Notes: generated by a model from the sequence alone, not told the origin. Numbered from the stretch's first letter, positions 34,389-43,355 are shown. The stretch is 64,000 nt of DNA from Pandoraea pneumonica (GCF_902459645.1 NZ_CABPSK010000002.1:1178001-1242000); one strand, 5' to 3'. Program-made: numbers and translations.

Positions 34389-34521
34389 AAGTGGAGCCAC
34401 GGCCAGAGACATTCAGCCGCCGCCATTCGAAATATTTGATATGGCATCATTGGCGGCTCTATGCGTACCGCTGCGCCGAATCGCATGCGTGCGCAGCCAC
34501 TCACTCTACGAACGCTTCCTC

Positions 34522-35424
34522 ATGGAACTGCGCCACCTTAGATACTTCGTCGCTGTGGCCGAGGCCAGGAGCTTCCGCGTGGCGGCGGAGCGCATTCACA
34601 TCACCCAGCCAGCCATTACGCGGCAAATTCAGGATCTTGAAGCCGAGGTCGGGGCCGCGCTCTTTGAACGCAATTCGATGGGCGTGACGCTCACGCCTGC
34701 CGGCGCGCATGTGCTGAAAGACGTTCGCGGCATCCTGGACAAGCTGGAGGACACGGTGCGTTCGGCCCGCAAGATCGGCGCGGGGCTGGCCGGCAGCCTC
34801 AGAGTCGGATTTGTCGAAAACGTGGGCTGGGATGGTCTAGTGCCCGATGCCTTTGCGCTTTTCCAACAACAAGCTCCCGAACTCCAACTGCAATTGGTGC
34901 CGTCAAACTCGCCGGAGCAGATTCAGCAAATTGAGTCGGACACGCTCGATGGTGGATTCATCTACTCGTTCGACCCGTTGCCGCCGTCGTTGCGCGTGCT
35001 GCCGCTGCAAAACCGGCGCACCGCGTTGGCGATTCCACGCCAATGGGCATGGCCGACAGACGTACCGGTCGCAGCATCGGCATTGAACGACACACCCTTC
35101 GTCGCCTTTCCCCGCCATACGTACCCTGCCTACTACGATCATTTGATCCAGCAGTGCCAGCGTGCCGGATTGACGCTCGACATCGTGCAGGAAGTGACGA
35201 CCGAAGCGGCGATTCTCTCGCTGGTGTCAGCAGGCATCGGTGCCGCGATCGTCAACGCGAGCAACAAAAATCGACCTCCCGCCCGCGTGGAATTTATCGA
35301 CATCGACGATCTGGAGATTCGACTGCCGCTTGTCTTCGCGTATGCACCCGAGAACCGGAATCCCGCATTAGCGCGATTTCTCAAGCTGCTAGACGCGCTG
35401 CGGTCCGAGTCGTCGCCAGACTAG
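34522..35424 (+). CDS. LysR-family transcriptional regulator
   Basis: 300 residues from the ATG at 34522 (MELRHLRYFVAVAEARSFRVAAERIHITQPAITRQIQDLEAEVGAALFER), the canonical LysR start; the longer frame from 34441 has no helix-turn-helix content before that. Effector domain resembles the BenM/CatM group (LRVGFVENVGWDGLVPDAFALFQQQAPELQLQL). It is 132 bp upstream of the deacylase-MFS-hydrolase genes on the same strand and may activate them. Confidence 0.88.
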   Translation: MELRHLRYFVAVAEARSFRVAAERIHITQPAITRQIQDLEAEVGAALFERNSMGVTLTPAGAHVLKDVRGILDKLEDTVRSARKIGAGLAGSLRVGFVENVGWDGLVPDAFALFQQQAPELQLQLVPSNSPEQIQQIESDTLDGGFIYSFDPLPPSLRVLPLQNRRTALAIPRQWAWPTDVPVAASALNDTPFVAFPRHTYPAYYDHLIQQCQRAGLTLDIVQEVTTEAAILSLVSAGIGAAIVNASNKNRPPARVEFIDIDDLEIRLPLVFAYAPENRNPALARFLKLLDALRSESSPD

Positions 35425-35556
35425 TCAACGCCCGCGCACCGGGCGATGCCTGAAAGGCATCGCCAATGCAGAAAACGGCATTGGCGCGCTTTATTGTGGC
35501 TATTCATCATCAAGCTCATGGAATGGATTCCGATTTGATGATGGAGACGCAAGCGA

Positions 35557-36570
35557 ATGAGCCCGCAACAATCCCGAATTACCGCCAGTATCGACTTCGA
35601 TCAGGACGGATTTCAGACAGGCACGCTCCGAGTGCCTCACTCGGTCGATCGATCCGCCTACGGACATATTCCGATTCCGATTGCCGTGCGCAAGCAAGGC
35701 GAGGGGCCGACGGTACTGCTGACAGGCGGAAATCACGGCGATGAGTACGAGGGGCCGGTGGCGTTGATGAAGCTGTTGCAACGGCTTCCCGCCATGCAGA
35801 TCAACGGCCGAATCATTGTCATGCCCGGCCTGAATTTTCCGGCATATCTCGCTGGCAGGCGAACGAGCCCTATCGACGGTGCCAACATGAACCGGGTGTT
35901 TCCCGGGAAGCGCGACGGCACGATCACAGAAATGATCGCGCACTACGTCGATACCGAACTGTTCCCGCGCGCTGACTTCATTTTCGATATTCACTCCGGC
36001 GGGCAGTCGTTCGATCACTTCCCGACGCTGCTCGTCTATCCTCCCAAAGATCGGGGCACGCGGGCCTACTACATGGGGTTGATCGAGGCATTTGGGTCAC
36101 CCCATGCGATGGTCATGGACCTGCTCGGAGAGGACCGCACGTACGGTGCCGCCGTCGAGCGGCAAGGCAAGCTGTTTCTGTGCGGCGAATTTGGCGGATT
36201 CGGCACGTGTAACCCGAGAAATCTGCCCATCGTCGAAGGCGGCCTCGATCGTTTGCTGGTTGCGCTTGGCATCACCTCATCGACCAGTCTCGATCTTCCC
36301 CCGGCGCGCACGGCGTACATGAAAGTCGAGGGGCATCAACATTATGTGTTCGCCTCGCTCGGCGGCATCTACGAGCCAGCCGTTTCGTTGGGCGACTGGG
36401 TGAACGAGGGCGATATTGCTGCACGAGTCTTCAATCCGCATGCCCCTTGGGAAGCACCGCGCGTCGTGCATTTTGCAGGACGCGGCCGCGTGGTCTGTCT
36501 GCGTTCGTTTGCGGGCGTTGAGGCCGGTGATTGTTTGGTGGTCCTCGCGGACAGCACCGACGTCGCCTGA
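35557..36570 (+). CDS. succinylglutamate desuccinylase/aspartoacylase family deacylase (DoeB-like)
   Basis: 337 residues of the M14-related zinc deacylase family. Zinc motif GGNHGDEYEGP (His and Glu ligands) at about 61-71, substrate Arg/Asn in GANMNRVFPG at about 107-116, third zinc ligand and catalytic region FDIHSGGQSFDH at about 145-156, then a C-terminal beta-rich domain (GGIYEPAVSLGDWVNEGDIAARVF). Closest in layout to N-acetyl-diaminobutyrate deacetylase DoeB of ectoine degradation, but no other ectoine gene is here, so the acyl-amino acid substrate is undefined. Followed by a transporter 15 bp later, suggesting uptake and hydrolysis of one compound. Confidence 0.8.
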   Translation: MSPQQSRITASIDFDQDGFQTGTLRVPHSVDRSAYGHIPIPIAVRKQGEGPTVLLTGGNHGDEYEGPVALMKLLQRLPAMQINGRIIVMPGLNFPAYLAGRRTSPIDGANMNRVFPGKRDGTITEMIAHYVDTELFPRADFIFDIHSGGQSFDHFPTLLVYPPKDRGTRAYYMGLIEAFGSPHAMVMDLLGEDRTYGAAVERQGKLFLCGEFGGFGTCNPRNLPIVEGGLDRLLVALGITSSTSLDLPPARTAYMKVEGHQHYVFASLGGIYEPAVSLGDWVNEGDIAARVFNPHAPWEAPRVVHFAGRGRVVCLRSFAGVEAGDCLVVLADSTDVA

Positions 36571-36585
36571 TACGGAGAGATCATC

Positions 36586-37905
36586 GTGTCCATGACCACC
36601 TCGCTGCCTATCGAAAACGCCAAACACGCCGAAGACGCGCTGTTCCGTAGGATTTCGCTGCGTCTGCTTCCGTTTCTGACGGTCTGCTATATGTTTGCGT
36701 TTCTCGACCGCATTAATGTCGGGTTTGCCAAACTTCAGATGCAGTCCAGTCTCGATCTGTCGGATGCGGCGTACGGGTTTGGCGCTGGCATTTTTTTTAT
36801 CGGCTACGTGTTGTTGGAGATTCCCAGTAACCTCCTGCTGCCGAAGGTCGGTGCCCGGCGGACGATGGCACGCATCATGGTGCTGTGGGGCCTCACGTCG
36901 GCGGGCATGATGTTTGTGCGCGACCCGCTCAGTTTTTACGTGCTGCGTTTTCTGCTCGGCGCGTTCGAAGCAGGCTTTGCTCCGGGCATGATTCTGTACC
37001 TGACGTACTGGTTTCCCGGGGCGCGCATGGGCAAGACGATGGCGATCGTGATGGCGGCGGGGCCGATTGGCGGATTGGTGGGCGGGCCTGCATCGACAAT
37101 TGTGATGACAGCGCTCGCAGGGGTGCAGGGGCTGGCCGGTTGGCAATGGATGTTTATCGTCGAAGGCTTGCCGTGCGTGTTGTTGGGTATTGTTGCTTGG
37201 TTCTGGCTGACCGATCGGCCCGACGACGCGAACTGGCTGACGCCGGACGAAAAGTCGCTGCTTCGCGTGTCGACCGCAGGGGGGATTGCACACGGCGGCA
37301 CCGTTGGCGGACTGCTTAAGGCGGTACAGGACCGTCGTGTGCTCGGCCTCGCACTGAGCAATTTCTGCGTTATTTGCGGCATCTACGCCGTCAGCTTCTG
37401 GCTGCCGACGATTCTCAATGCCGCGGGAATGACGGACACACGTGCGGTCGGATGGTGGTCCGCGCTACCGTACGTGGTTTCGTTAGTTGCGATGTATGCG
37501 CTGTCGGTGCGATCGGATCGGCACGGCGAACGACGATGGCACTATGCGGTGGCGAGCGTGGTGGGGGCGGTTGCGCTACTCGTGGCAAGCCGGTATTCGT
37601 CCGTGTTTGCTGTGGCATTGGCTGCAATGACCGTCGCTACCGCGTCGATGTGGGCAGCGTACACCGTGTTGTGGGCGATTCCCGGCGAGTACATGAAAGG
37701 AAACGTGGCGCCCGGGGGTATCGCGCTCGTGAATGTGCTCGGCGTGTTGGGCGGATTTTTCAGTCCGGTGCTGATCGGCGCGATCAAATCGCTGACGGGC
37801 AGTCTGGAATCGGGGCTGCTGCCGATGGTCGGGCTGATGCTGCTCGGCGCAGTCGTTATGGTGTTGAATCGGTTTCCTGACGCAACAGTCAGTGAGCGGT
37901 GCTAA
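36586..37905 (+). CDS. MFS transporter, anion:cation symporter type
   Basis: 439 residues with 12 helices. The N-terminal pattern RLLPFLTVCYMFAFLDRINVGFAKLQM is characteristic of the ACS family (tartrate, phthalate, hexuronate carriers). Start is GTG at 36586 after GGAGAG, or the ATG two codons later. Co-transcribed with the preceding deacylase and probably the metallo-hydrolase that follows after 31 bp. It should import an organic anion, presumably the deacylase substrate. Confidence 0.87.
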   Translation: MSMTTSLPIENAKHAEDALFRRISLRLLPFLTVCYMFAFLDRINVGFAKLQMQSSLDLSDAAYGFGAGIFFIGYVLLEIPSNLLLPKVGARRTMARIMVLWGLTSAGMMFVRDPLSFYVLRFLLGAFEAGFAPGMILYLTYWFPGARMGKTMAIVMAAGPIGGLVGGPASTIVMTALAGVQGLAGWQWMFIVEGLPCVLLGIVAWFWLTDRPDDANWLTPDEKSLLRVSTAGGIAHGGTVGGLLKAVQDRRVLGLALSNFCVICGIYAVSFWLPTILNAAGMTDTRAVGWWSALPYVVSLVAMYALSVRSDRHGERRWHYAVASVVGAVALLVASRYSSVFAVALAAMTVATASMWAAYTVLWAIPGEYMKGNVAPGGIALVNVLGVLGGFFSPVLIGAIKSLTGSLESGLLPMVGLMLLGAVVMVLNRFPDATVSERC

Positions 37906-37936
37906 AAATTTTGACGACTAAGGTCGAATATCCCAT

Positions 37937-38812
37937 ATGAAAAATCCCCTCACTTATCGCGTCGGTAGTGCAACCGTGACTCGGATTGACGAAACGACGT
38001 TCTCGCTGCCGCCTGAAGTCTTGTTCACGGACTGGGACGTAGCATCCGAAAACCTGCTGAGCGCAAAGCTGTCGTCAGCAAGTCTCGATATTGAGCAACG
38101 GCGGGTATGCATGCGCACTCATTTGTGGGTAGTGGAGATCAACGGTCTGACCGTTGTCGTCGACACGGGCATCGGAAATGACAAGGAGAGACCTTTCAGT
38201 GCGCTCTTCGATCGACTCGACAACCCAGTGCTCGAGCGCCTCAACGCTGCGGGATTTAGCACTGAGCAGGTCGATTACGTGCTGACGACGCATTTGCACG
38301 TGGACCACGTGGGGTGGAACACGCACAGGAAAGATGGCCGCTGGCAGCCAGTCTTCGAGAATGCGACCTACGTGTTCGGTCAGCGTGAGCTAGATTTCTT
38401 TGCGACGCAGGAGGGTGAACCTCGCCGCATGGTGTTCGACGACAGCGTCAAGCCGATCATCGACGCGGGGCAGGCGCGCGTGGTGCCAGACGTCGCTTGC
38501 GAAGTCGCCGAGGGCATTCGCTTTCTTCCGACGCCCGGGCACAGCATCGGGCATATGGCGATCGAAATGGTTTCTCACGGGCAGACGGCACTGTTCACAG
38601 GAGACGTTATGCACAGTCCTTTACAGGTCTATCGTCCGGCGTGGAATTCGACGTTTTGCCGGAGTCAGGAGGAGGCGCGTGCCTCACGCTCGTGGCTGCT
38701 CGATCATGCGGCGAGGACGGAATCGATCGTCTTCCCGGCGCACTTTCCGGAAGGATCCGCTGGCAGGATTCTGGCGAATTCCCACGGCTTCGAATGGCGA
38801 TATCTCGCCTAA
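37937..38812 (+). CDS. metallo-beta-lactamase fold hydrolase
   Basis: 291 residues. The zinc site reads TTHLHVDHVGWN (HxHxDH) at about 117-128, with further ligands in TPGHSIGHM, TGDVMHS and FPAHFPEGS. The N-terminal strand order and HxHxDH motif fit the lactonase/glyoxalase II-like branch, which includes quorum-quenching lactonases, but specificity cannot be read. It ends the putative deacylase-MFS-hydrolase operon. Region 38813-38992 after it holds nothing I can identify. Confidence 0.88.
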   Translation: MKNPLTYRVGSATVTRIDETTFSLPPEVLFTDWDVASENLLSAKLSSASLDIEQRRVCMRTHLWVVEINGLTVVVDTGIGNDKERPFSALFDRLDNPVLERLNAAGFSTEQVDYVLTTHLHVDHVGWNTHRKDGRWQPVFENATYVFGQRELDFFATQEGEPRRMVFDDSVKPIIDAGQARVVPDVACEVAEGIRFLPTPGHSIGHMAIEMVSHGQTALFTGDVMHSPLQVYRPAWNSTFCRSQEEARASRSWLLDHAARTESIVFPAHFPEGSAGRILANSHGFEWRYLA

Positions 38813-38992
38813 GCGACGCTTGTATTGGGCGTGGTCTCCAACTGAATTCGGGTGACAAACCAATCGACGAAAAGATCCGGCATACCTGCCATTTGATACA
38901 GACCGCAATGCATCGTGCGCCCAACGGCGCCCGCTCCCGACCCCGAGCGGCCGTCGGATTACCTCGAAGCCGTGGTTTGCGTCGTCAGGCCT

Positions 38993-39406
38993 TCAACCGT
39001 GGGGCGGAACGGCTTCCGGGTCCATCCACATCACCTCCCAGATATGGCCGTCCGGATCCTCAAAACTGCGTCCGTACATGACGCCGAAATCCTGGACAGG
39101 CGTGGGGTCCGCCTTGCCGCCTGCGTCGGTCGCCTTCTCAACGAGTTCAGACACCTCTGCCCGCCCTCCTGCTGACAGACACAGTAATACCTGTGCATCT
39201 GTGTGCGCGTCGACGATTCGCTTCCGCGTGAACTGGCGCCATTTGTCATGGGTAAGCAACATGACGTAGATCGTCTCGGAGATCACCATGCACGCCGCGG
39301 TTTCATCGGTGAACGCAGGGTTGTTGACCGCGCCGATGGCCTCGTAGAAGGCCTTGGAGCGCCTCAGGTCTGTTACAGGCAAGTTGATGAAAATCTGATT
39401 GTTCAT
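38993..39406 (-). CDS. VOC family protein (glyoxalase/dioxygenase superfamily)
   Basis: 137 residues, one VOC unit of two beta-alpha-beta-beta-beta modules: INLPVTDLRRSKAFYEAIGAVNN start, ACMVISETIYVMLLT, and C-terminal YGRSFEDPDGHIWEVMWMDPEAVP carrying the usual Glu metal ligand. Resembles the lactoylglutathione lyase-like YaeR/PhnB-type proteins. Substrate unknown. Stands alone. Confidence 0.88.
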   Translation of the reverse strand: MNNQIFINLPVTDLRRSKAFYEAIGAVNNPAFTDETAACMVISETIYVMLLTHDKWRQFTRKRIVDAHTDAQVLLCLSAGGRAEVSELVEKATDAGGKADPTPVQDFGVMYGRSFEDPDGHIWEVMWMDPEAVPPHG

Positions 39407-39566
39407 GATCCGGCTTCCTGAATTTGAGCAATATACGAACTTTGTCTATTGATGTGAGCCATGAAGAGATTGCCATAGCACCTTATCGACTCGCCCAAGT
39501 GGCGGGAAGTCCGCGGTTTGCAACGAGGCGTTGCGAAACTGGAACGGTGTCGCCGGACACAGGGAA

Positions 39567-40538
39567 TCAGGCGGTGGACGGATCGGATGGCCACCTTGCG
39601 CGCATCAGCTCAAGGAAGACACGCACGGCGGACGTCATGCCGCGCCGACTGGGGTACATGACGTAAAGCGTGGCCGGGCGCGAGCGTACGCCTTGCAGCA
39701 CAGGCACCAGTTGGCCGTCATCGATAGCGTCTTGGCAAAGGTAGGCCGGCAACTGTGCCATGCCGGCGCCGTGCAGCGCGAGTTCGCGAATGGCCAGCAG
39801 GTTGTCTACAGCAATGACCGGCGTGAGAGCGATATCGATTGGCTTATCGTCTTTGTCGACGAACTGCCATGGCCGGGGATTTGCCAGTGTGCCCTGCGCG
39901 AGGCAGGGGTAGCCAGACAACTCGTCGAGGCGCGCGGGCGGGCCGTCGGCTTCCAGCAACGACGAATGGGCCACGACGATCGACGCCGACGTCGCCACCG
40001 GAATGGCGATGACGTCCTCTGAGGCGAGGGGCACGACGGCCGCGCGGATGACCAGGTCCAGTCGCTCCTCGGCCAGGTCGACAAAGCGATTCGAGAGCGT
40101 CAACTGCACCCGCACGCCCGGGTGCGCGCGCGCAAATTCGGCCAAGATCGGCGGGAGCATGGTCTCGGCAATCAGCACGGAGGTATGAAGGTGGATCACG
40201 CCAGATGGCTCCGCCACGGAGCTGCGCGTGAGAGCGCCGATCTTGTCAACGTGCACGGCCGCCTCCCGTGCGTGCGCAAGCACCTCCTCGCCAACCGGCG
40301 TGAGGCCGAAGACTTGCCCCGACCGGTGTAGCAGTCGCACGCCGAGCGCGCGCTCGAGTGTCGCCACCCGGCGGGATAGCCGCGACTTGGCGATGCCGGT
40401 CTGCCGCTCAGCGGCGCTGAATCCGCCAGCATCGACCACGAGGGTGAAGAGCAGCAAGTCGTCGAGATGTGCGCCGCTGCTATGCAGCACAAGGGCGGAT
40501 TCTCTATAGACGGTGGAGGCCGCAAGGGGACCTGGCAT
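39567..40538 (-). CDS. LysR-family transcriptional regulator
   Basis: 323 residues from the ATG at 40538. The winged helix begins only at about 25 (HLDDLLLFTLVVDAGGFSAAERQTGIAKSRLSRRVATLERALGVRLLHRSG), so a start closer to it (GTG within SALVLHSSG) is possible. Effector region similar to the DsdC/AphB-like LysR cluster. No operon partner is visible: downstream is the VOC gene after 160 bp. Confidence 0.85.
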   Translation of the reverse strand: MPGPLAASTVYRESALVLHSSGAHLDDLLLFTLVVDAGGFSAAERQTGIAKSRLSRRVATLERALGVRLLHRSGQVFGLTPVGEEVLAHAREAAVHVDKIGALTRSSVAEPSGVIHLHTSVLIAETMLPPILAEFARAHPGVRVQLTLSNRFVDLAEERLDLVIRAAVVPLASEDVIAIPVATSASIVVAHSSLLEADGPPARLDELSGYPCLAQGTLANPRPWQFVDKDDKPIDIALTPVIAVDNLLAIRELALHGAGMAQLPAYLCQDAIDDGQLVPVLQGVRSRPATLYVMYPSRRGMTSAVRVFLELMRARWPSDPSTA

Positions 40539-40647
40539 AGGGGGCAAAGGCGCGGGGCCGCGAGGTTACGGGAAAAACAGATGCTACCGTCCCGACGGAC
40601 GGCTGAGAAGGTTGTGATCCACCCTTATCAACGCCTACTCGGAACAA

Positions 40648-41067
40648 TCACTCAAGGTCGCTCACTGCAAGCTCGAAACCTTCGTCGAGCCATCCGGTGA
40701 CACCGCCGATCATCACCTTCACTGGCCGTCCCAACTGCGCCAGTCGGATGGCGCCGCGCGTTGCGCCATTGCAGTGCGGTCCCGCGCAGTAGGTGACGAA
40801 GAGCGTGTCGTGCGAATAGTCGGCAAGCTTCGACTCGATGATCTTGCCGTGCATCAAGTTCACGGCGCCAGGAATGTGGCCGCGAGCAAACAGCGCCGGG
40901 CTTCGAACATCGAGCAACACGAAGCCGGGTGACCCGCTGGCCAGTGCACTGGCAACATCGGAGCAATCGGTTTCAAATTGCAGCGACGCGCGAAAGTGGG
41001 CAAGTGCCGCGGTGCTCTCGGCGGCGGGGATGGCGGTGACGGCGTTGTTTTCGCTGAGCGTGGACAT
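40648..41067 (-). CDS. rhodanese-like domain protein
   Basis: 139 residues, single rhodanese domain: FVLLDVRSPALFARGHIPGAVNLMHGKI, then the active-site loop YCAGPHCNGATRGAIRLAQLG with a candidate sulfur-accepting Cys, ending GGVTGWLDEGFEL. A cytoplasmic sulfurtransferase. It is divergent from ftrA with 126 bp between, an arrangement common in Burkholderia-type genomes, so FtrA probably controls it. Confidence 0.88.
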   Translation of the reverse strand: MSTLSENNAVTAIPAAESTAALAHFRASLQFETDCSDVASALASGSPGFVLLDVRSPALFARGHIPGAVNLMHGKIIESKLADYSHDTLFVTYCAGPHCNGATRGAIRLAQLGRPVKVMIGGVTGWLDEGFELAVSDLE

Positions 41068-41172
41068 AGGTTCGGTCGAAGATAAATGCGGTACGCGTGG
41101 TGCCCGGGTAGCGCGATTCGGGAGCCCTCATTTTGCCGTTGCACCGTCAAGCCGATAAGTGTCGGAAATGAC

Positions 41173-41188
41173 AATGTCCGGTAACATT
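41173..41188. promoter_or_regulatory. inverted repeat before ftrA start
   Basis: AATGT and ACATT flank a six-base centre and end 5 bp before the ftrA ATG, in the 126-bp region shared with the divergent rhodanese gene. A plausible FtrA operator for autoregulation; short and unproven. Confidence 0.3.
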
Positions 41189-41193
41189 GCGCC

Positions 41194-42168
41194 ATGGAAA
41201 ATCGTCTCGTCGTTGCGTTGGCTTATGACCGGCTCTGTACGTTTGAATTTGGCTGCGTCACGGAATTGTTCGCACTGGAGCGCCCCGAACTCGGCGTCGA
41301 CTGGTACCGCTTCAGCGTTTGCGCTATCGAGCCCGGACCGCTGCGCGCGGCTGGCGGCATCACCGTCGCCGCGCCTTACGCACTCAAGCGACTCGACAGC
41401 GCTGACACGATCGTGGTGCCCGGATGGCGCGATCCGGATGAACTGCCGCCTGAGGCGTTGCTGAAGAAGATTCGCGCGGCCCATCGGCGCGGTGCGCGTC
41501 TTTGCTCGATCTGTTCCGGCGTATTTGTATTGGCGGCGGCCGGCGTGCTCGACGGCAAGACGGTGACGACTCACTGGCGCTACGCCGAGAAACTACAGCA
41601 GCGGTACCCGAATTTATGCGTGCAGTCGGACGCGCTGTATGTCGACGAAGGTCAGATCATTACGTCGGCGGGATCGGCGGCGGGGCTCGACATGCTCCTC
41701 CATCTGGTACGACGCGATTACGGAAGCGCAGTGGCCAATCGGGTTGCCCAGCGGCTTGTGGTGCCTCCGCACCGTGAGGGCGGTCAGGCGCAGTTTGTGC
41801 CACGACCGATGCCGCGCGACGAAAGCGGACGTCTGGCGAAGTTGATCGACTGGGTACGCCAACACCCGGCCTTACCGCACACCCTACGCTCGCTTGCCGA
41901 ACGCGCGGCGATGAGTCCGCGCACCTTACAGCGGCATTTTCAGGACGCTACCGGCATGGCGCCCTATGAATGGCTGACGCACGAGCGTGTGGCGGTGGCG
42001 CGAGAGCTGCTCGAAGCGCAACCGTCAATGCCGATGCTGCGCATCGCCGAGCTGGCAGGTTTCGGGTCTGAAGAATCGATGCGCAGACACTTTCGACGCA
42101 TCGCCCATACGAGTCCGGCCGCCTATCGGGAGAAGTTTGGTCATGACGCTCGGACGCGGAAGGGTTGA
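41194..42168 (+). CDS. ftrA: GlxA/FtrA-type AraC regulator with DJ-1/PfpI domain
   Basis: 324 residues. N-terminal DJ-1/PfpI-like domain (1-185) with the nucleophile-elbow analogue SICSGVFVLAAAGVLDGKTVTTHW at about 107-130, then two AraC HTH units (TLRSLAERAAMSPRTLQRHFQDATGMAPYEWLTHERVAVARELLEA and MLRIAELAGFGSEESMRRHFRRIAHTSPAAYREKF). Matches the transcriptional activator annotated FtrA in Burkholderiaceae. Divergent from a rhodanese gene. The effector is unknown. Confidence 0.87.
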   Translation: MENRLVVALAYDRLCTFEFGCVTELFALERPELGVDWYRFSVCAIEPGPLRAAGGITVAAPYALKRLDSADTIVVPGWRDPDELPPEALLKKIRAAHRRGARLCSICSGVFVLAAAGVLDGKTVTTHWRYAEKLQQRYPNLCVQSDALYVDEGQIITSAGSAAGLDMLLHLVRRDYGSAVANRVAQRLVVPPHREGGQAQFVPRPMPRDESGRLAKLIDWVRQHPALPHTLRSLAERAAMSPRTLQRHFQDATGMAPYEWLTHERVAVARELLEAQPSMPMLRIAELAGFGSEESMRRHFRRIAHTSPAAYREKFGHDARTRKG

Positions 42169-42209
42169 GGGGGAAAGGTGTACGGTGTCCGGCGGGCGAT
42201 TTGGAGAGG

Positions 42210-42258
42210 TGGCTGCCGTTCTTTAAGGGCGGCTTTTGACCCAAAGTGGCCGCTCAGG
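42210..42258 (+). repeat. cassette-spacer repeat, copy 0 (left boundary of array)
   Basis: Contains the 3' core TTGACCCAAAGTGGCCGCTCA, close to copies 4 and 7. GCGGC (42229-42233) pairs with GCCGC (42249-42253). It lies 42 bp beyond the ftrA stop and 34 bp before the first array gene. Confidence 0.6.
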
Positions 42259-42291
42259 ATGTCACATAGCTGTCCTTCGTACACTCCCGTT

Positions 42292-42729
42292 TTACTCGAC
42301 TTCGATCCACTGCACTCGGACATCGGGCAAAGCAAGAACGTCTAGCAGATCGTTCATGCAGACGATCGAAAAGTGTTGGCGATTCTCAGTGCCAGGCAAG
42401 TTCATATACTGCGATAGCCACGCAGAATTTTCGACGATGACTGCCGGGAGGACCCATTGACTCCATTCTCTCGCTTGGCACTTGGGCCTTGATCGAGCCG
42501 ATGACTGAATGACAGAGCCGTGGAACTCCTCTATCCATTGCAGACCTATGACGCCCGAAAAGCATAGCTCCAAGTCCGGCTTCTGCGGTTCGGTGCCAGT
42601 ATTTAGAAGAGAAAAGCGCATCACGACTCGGAGTTCATCGCGTGTATTGAACTGAAATTCGAGATCGGGGCAAGGGAAGTCCACTTCCGCTAACGCCTCC
42701 CAATGCATCGCTCTTTCGGACATACTCAT
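42292..42729 (-). CDS. hypothetical protein, array gene 1
   Basis: 145 residues from the ATG at 42729; an ATG two codons on is equally possible, and the longer frame to 42843 would run back into a spacer repeat. Acidic, beta-rich, no membrane segment (EFQFNTRDELRVVMRFSLLNTGTEPQKPDLELCFSGVIGLQWIEEFHGS). No family recognised; its size and composition resemble immunity-type proteins. Less GC-rich than ftrA next door. Repeat copy 0 follows its stop. Confidence 0.65.
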   Translation of the reverse strand: MSMSERAMHWEALAEVDFPCPDLEFQFNTRDELRVVMRFSLLNTGTEPQKPDLELCFSGVIGLQWIEEFHGSVIQSSARSRPKCQAREWSQWVLPAVIVENSAWLSQYMNLPGTENRQHFSIVCMNDLLDVLALPDVRVQWIEVE

Positions 42730-42793
42730 TTCCGTTTTCTCGAAACGCGGCGAGGAGCAGGACATTATTCTCGACGATTCCTGAATTGATGCC

Positions 42794-42832
42794 GAACGGC
42801 CGGAACCGGCCGCAAGCAGGTGCTTGCCGAAC
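42794..42832 (+). repeat. cassette-spacer repeat, copy 1 (degenerate)
   Basis: The core CCGGCCGCAAGCAG aligns with CCGACCCGAAGCAG of copy 2; the 5' half is reduced to GAACGGCCGGAA. Lies between array genes 1 and 2. Confidence 0.45.
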
Positions 42833-42873
42833 GACACGGCCATGCATTTATGGTTAAGGCTGGCGCGAGATCG

Positions 42874-43215
42874 TTACGACGCGCTGCTATCCGTCACCAG
42901 CAACGGGTTAACCACCTCTATGATTTCGGCTTGTCCGATTACTCGCGCTCCCTCTGCAACGTCCAATACGCGACCGGTCCAGAGTGTATGTGGATAGGCC
43001 TCCGGTGTACTCAGCCAGACCTCGGCCAAGCACTGCTCGCGTGTTGCCAAGCTACGCCCCTCCGCGAACTCGTGATGGGCTGACGACCAATAGTCTGGCA
43101 GGATTTCGTAGATCGGACGATAGCCCGTCCGGACGTGCTTTACAGTGCCCTCGTGTGTAAGCGCGGTCAGCATGAACATCACCAGCAAGTCGGGTGGTCG
43201 GATTGGACGGCTCAT
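42874..43215 (-). CDS. EF-Tu domain 3-like small protein, array gene 2
   Basis: 113 residues. The pattern HVRTGYRPIYEI...STPEAYPHTLWTGRVLDVAEGARVIGQAEIIEVVNP resembles the third beta-barrel of elongation factor Tu (R-GYRP near the start, G-R-V-GxAxI near the end) without any GTPase domain. AGGAACC precedes the ATG. Such stand-alone barrels are known as small hypothetical proteins; a decoy, immunity or RNA-binding role is speculation. Flanked by repeat copies 1 and 2. Confidence 0.65.
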   Translation of the reverse strand: MSRPIRPPDLLVMFMLTALTHEGTVKHVRTGYRPIYEILPDYWSSAHHEFAEGRSLATREQCLAEVWLSTPEAYPHTLWTGRVLDVAEGARVIGQAEIIEVVNPLLVTDSSAS

Positions 43216-43293
43216 GTAGTGGTTCCTGAAAGCTTGTACAGGAGAACGACATTCAAATTGTCGCCGATCCAGACGTCGTTCTCGGTAGACCGC

Positions 43294-43355
43294 GTCTGCT
43301 CCGACAGCCGCCCGACGCGGTCGGCTGAAGCCGACCCGAAGCAGCCTTACGAATT
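43294..43355 (+). repeat. cassette-spacer repeat, copy 2
   Basis: CTGCT (43296-43300) pairs with AGCAG near the end, enclosing a perfect hairpin GTCGGC-TGAA-GCCGAC (43320-43335). The core CCGACCCGAAGCAG is shared with copies 1 and 7. Lies between array genes 2 and 3. Confidence 0.65.
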
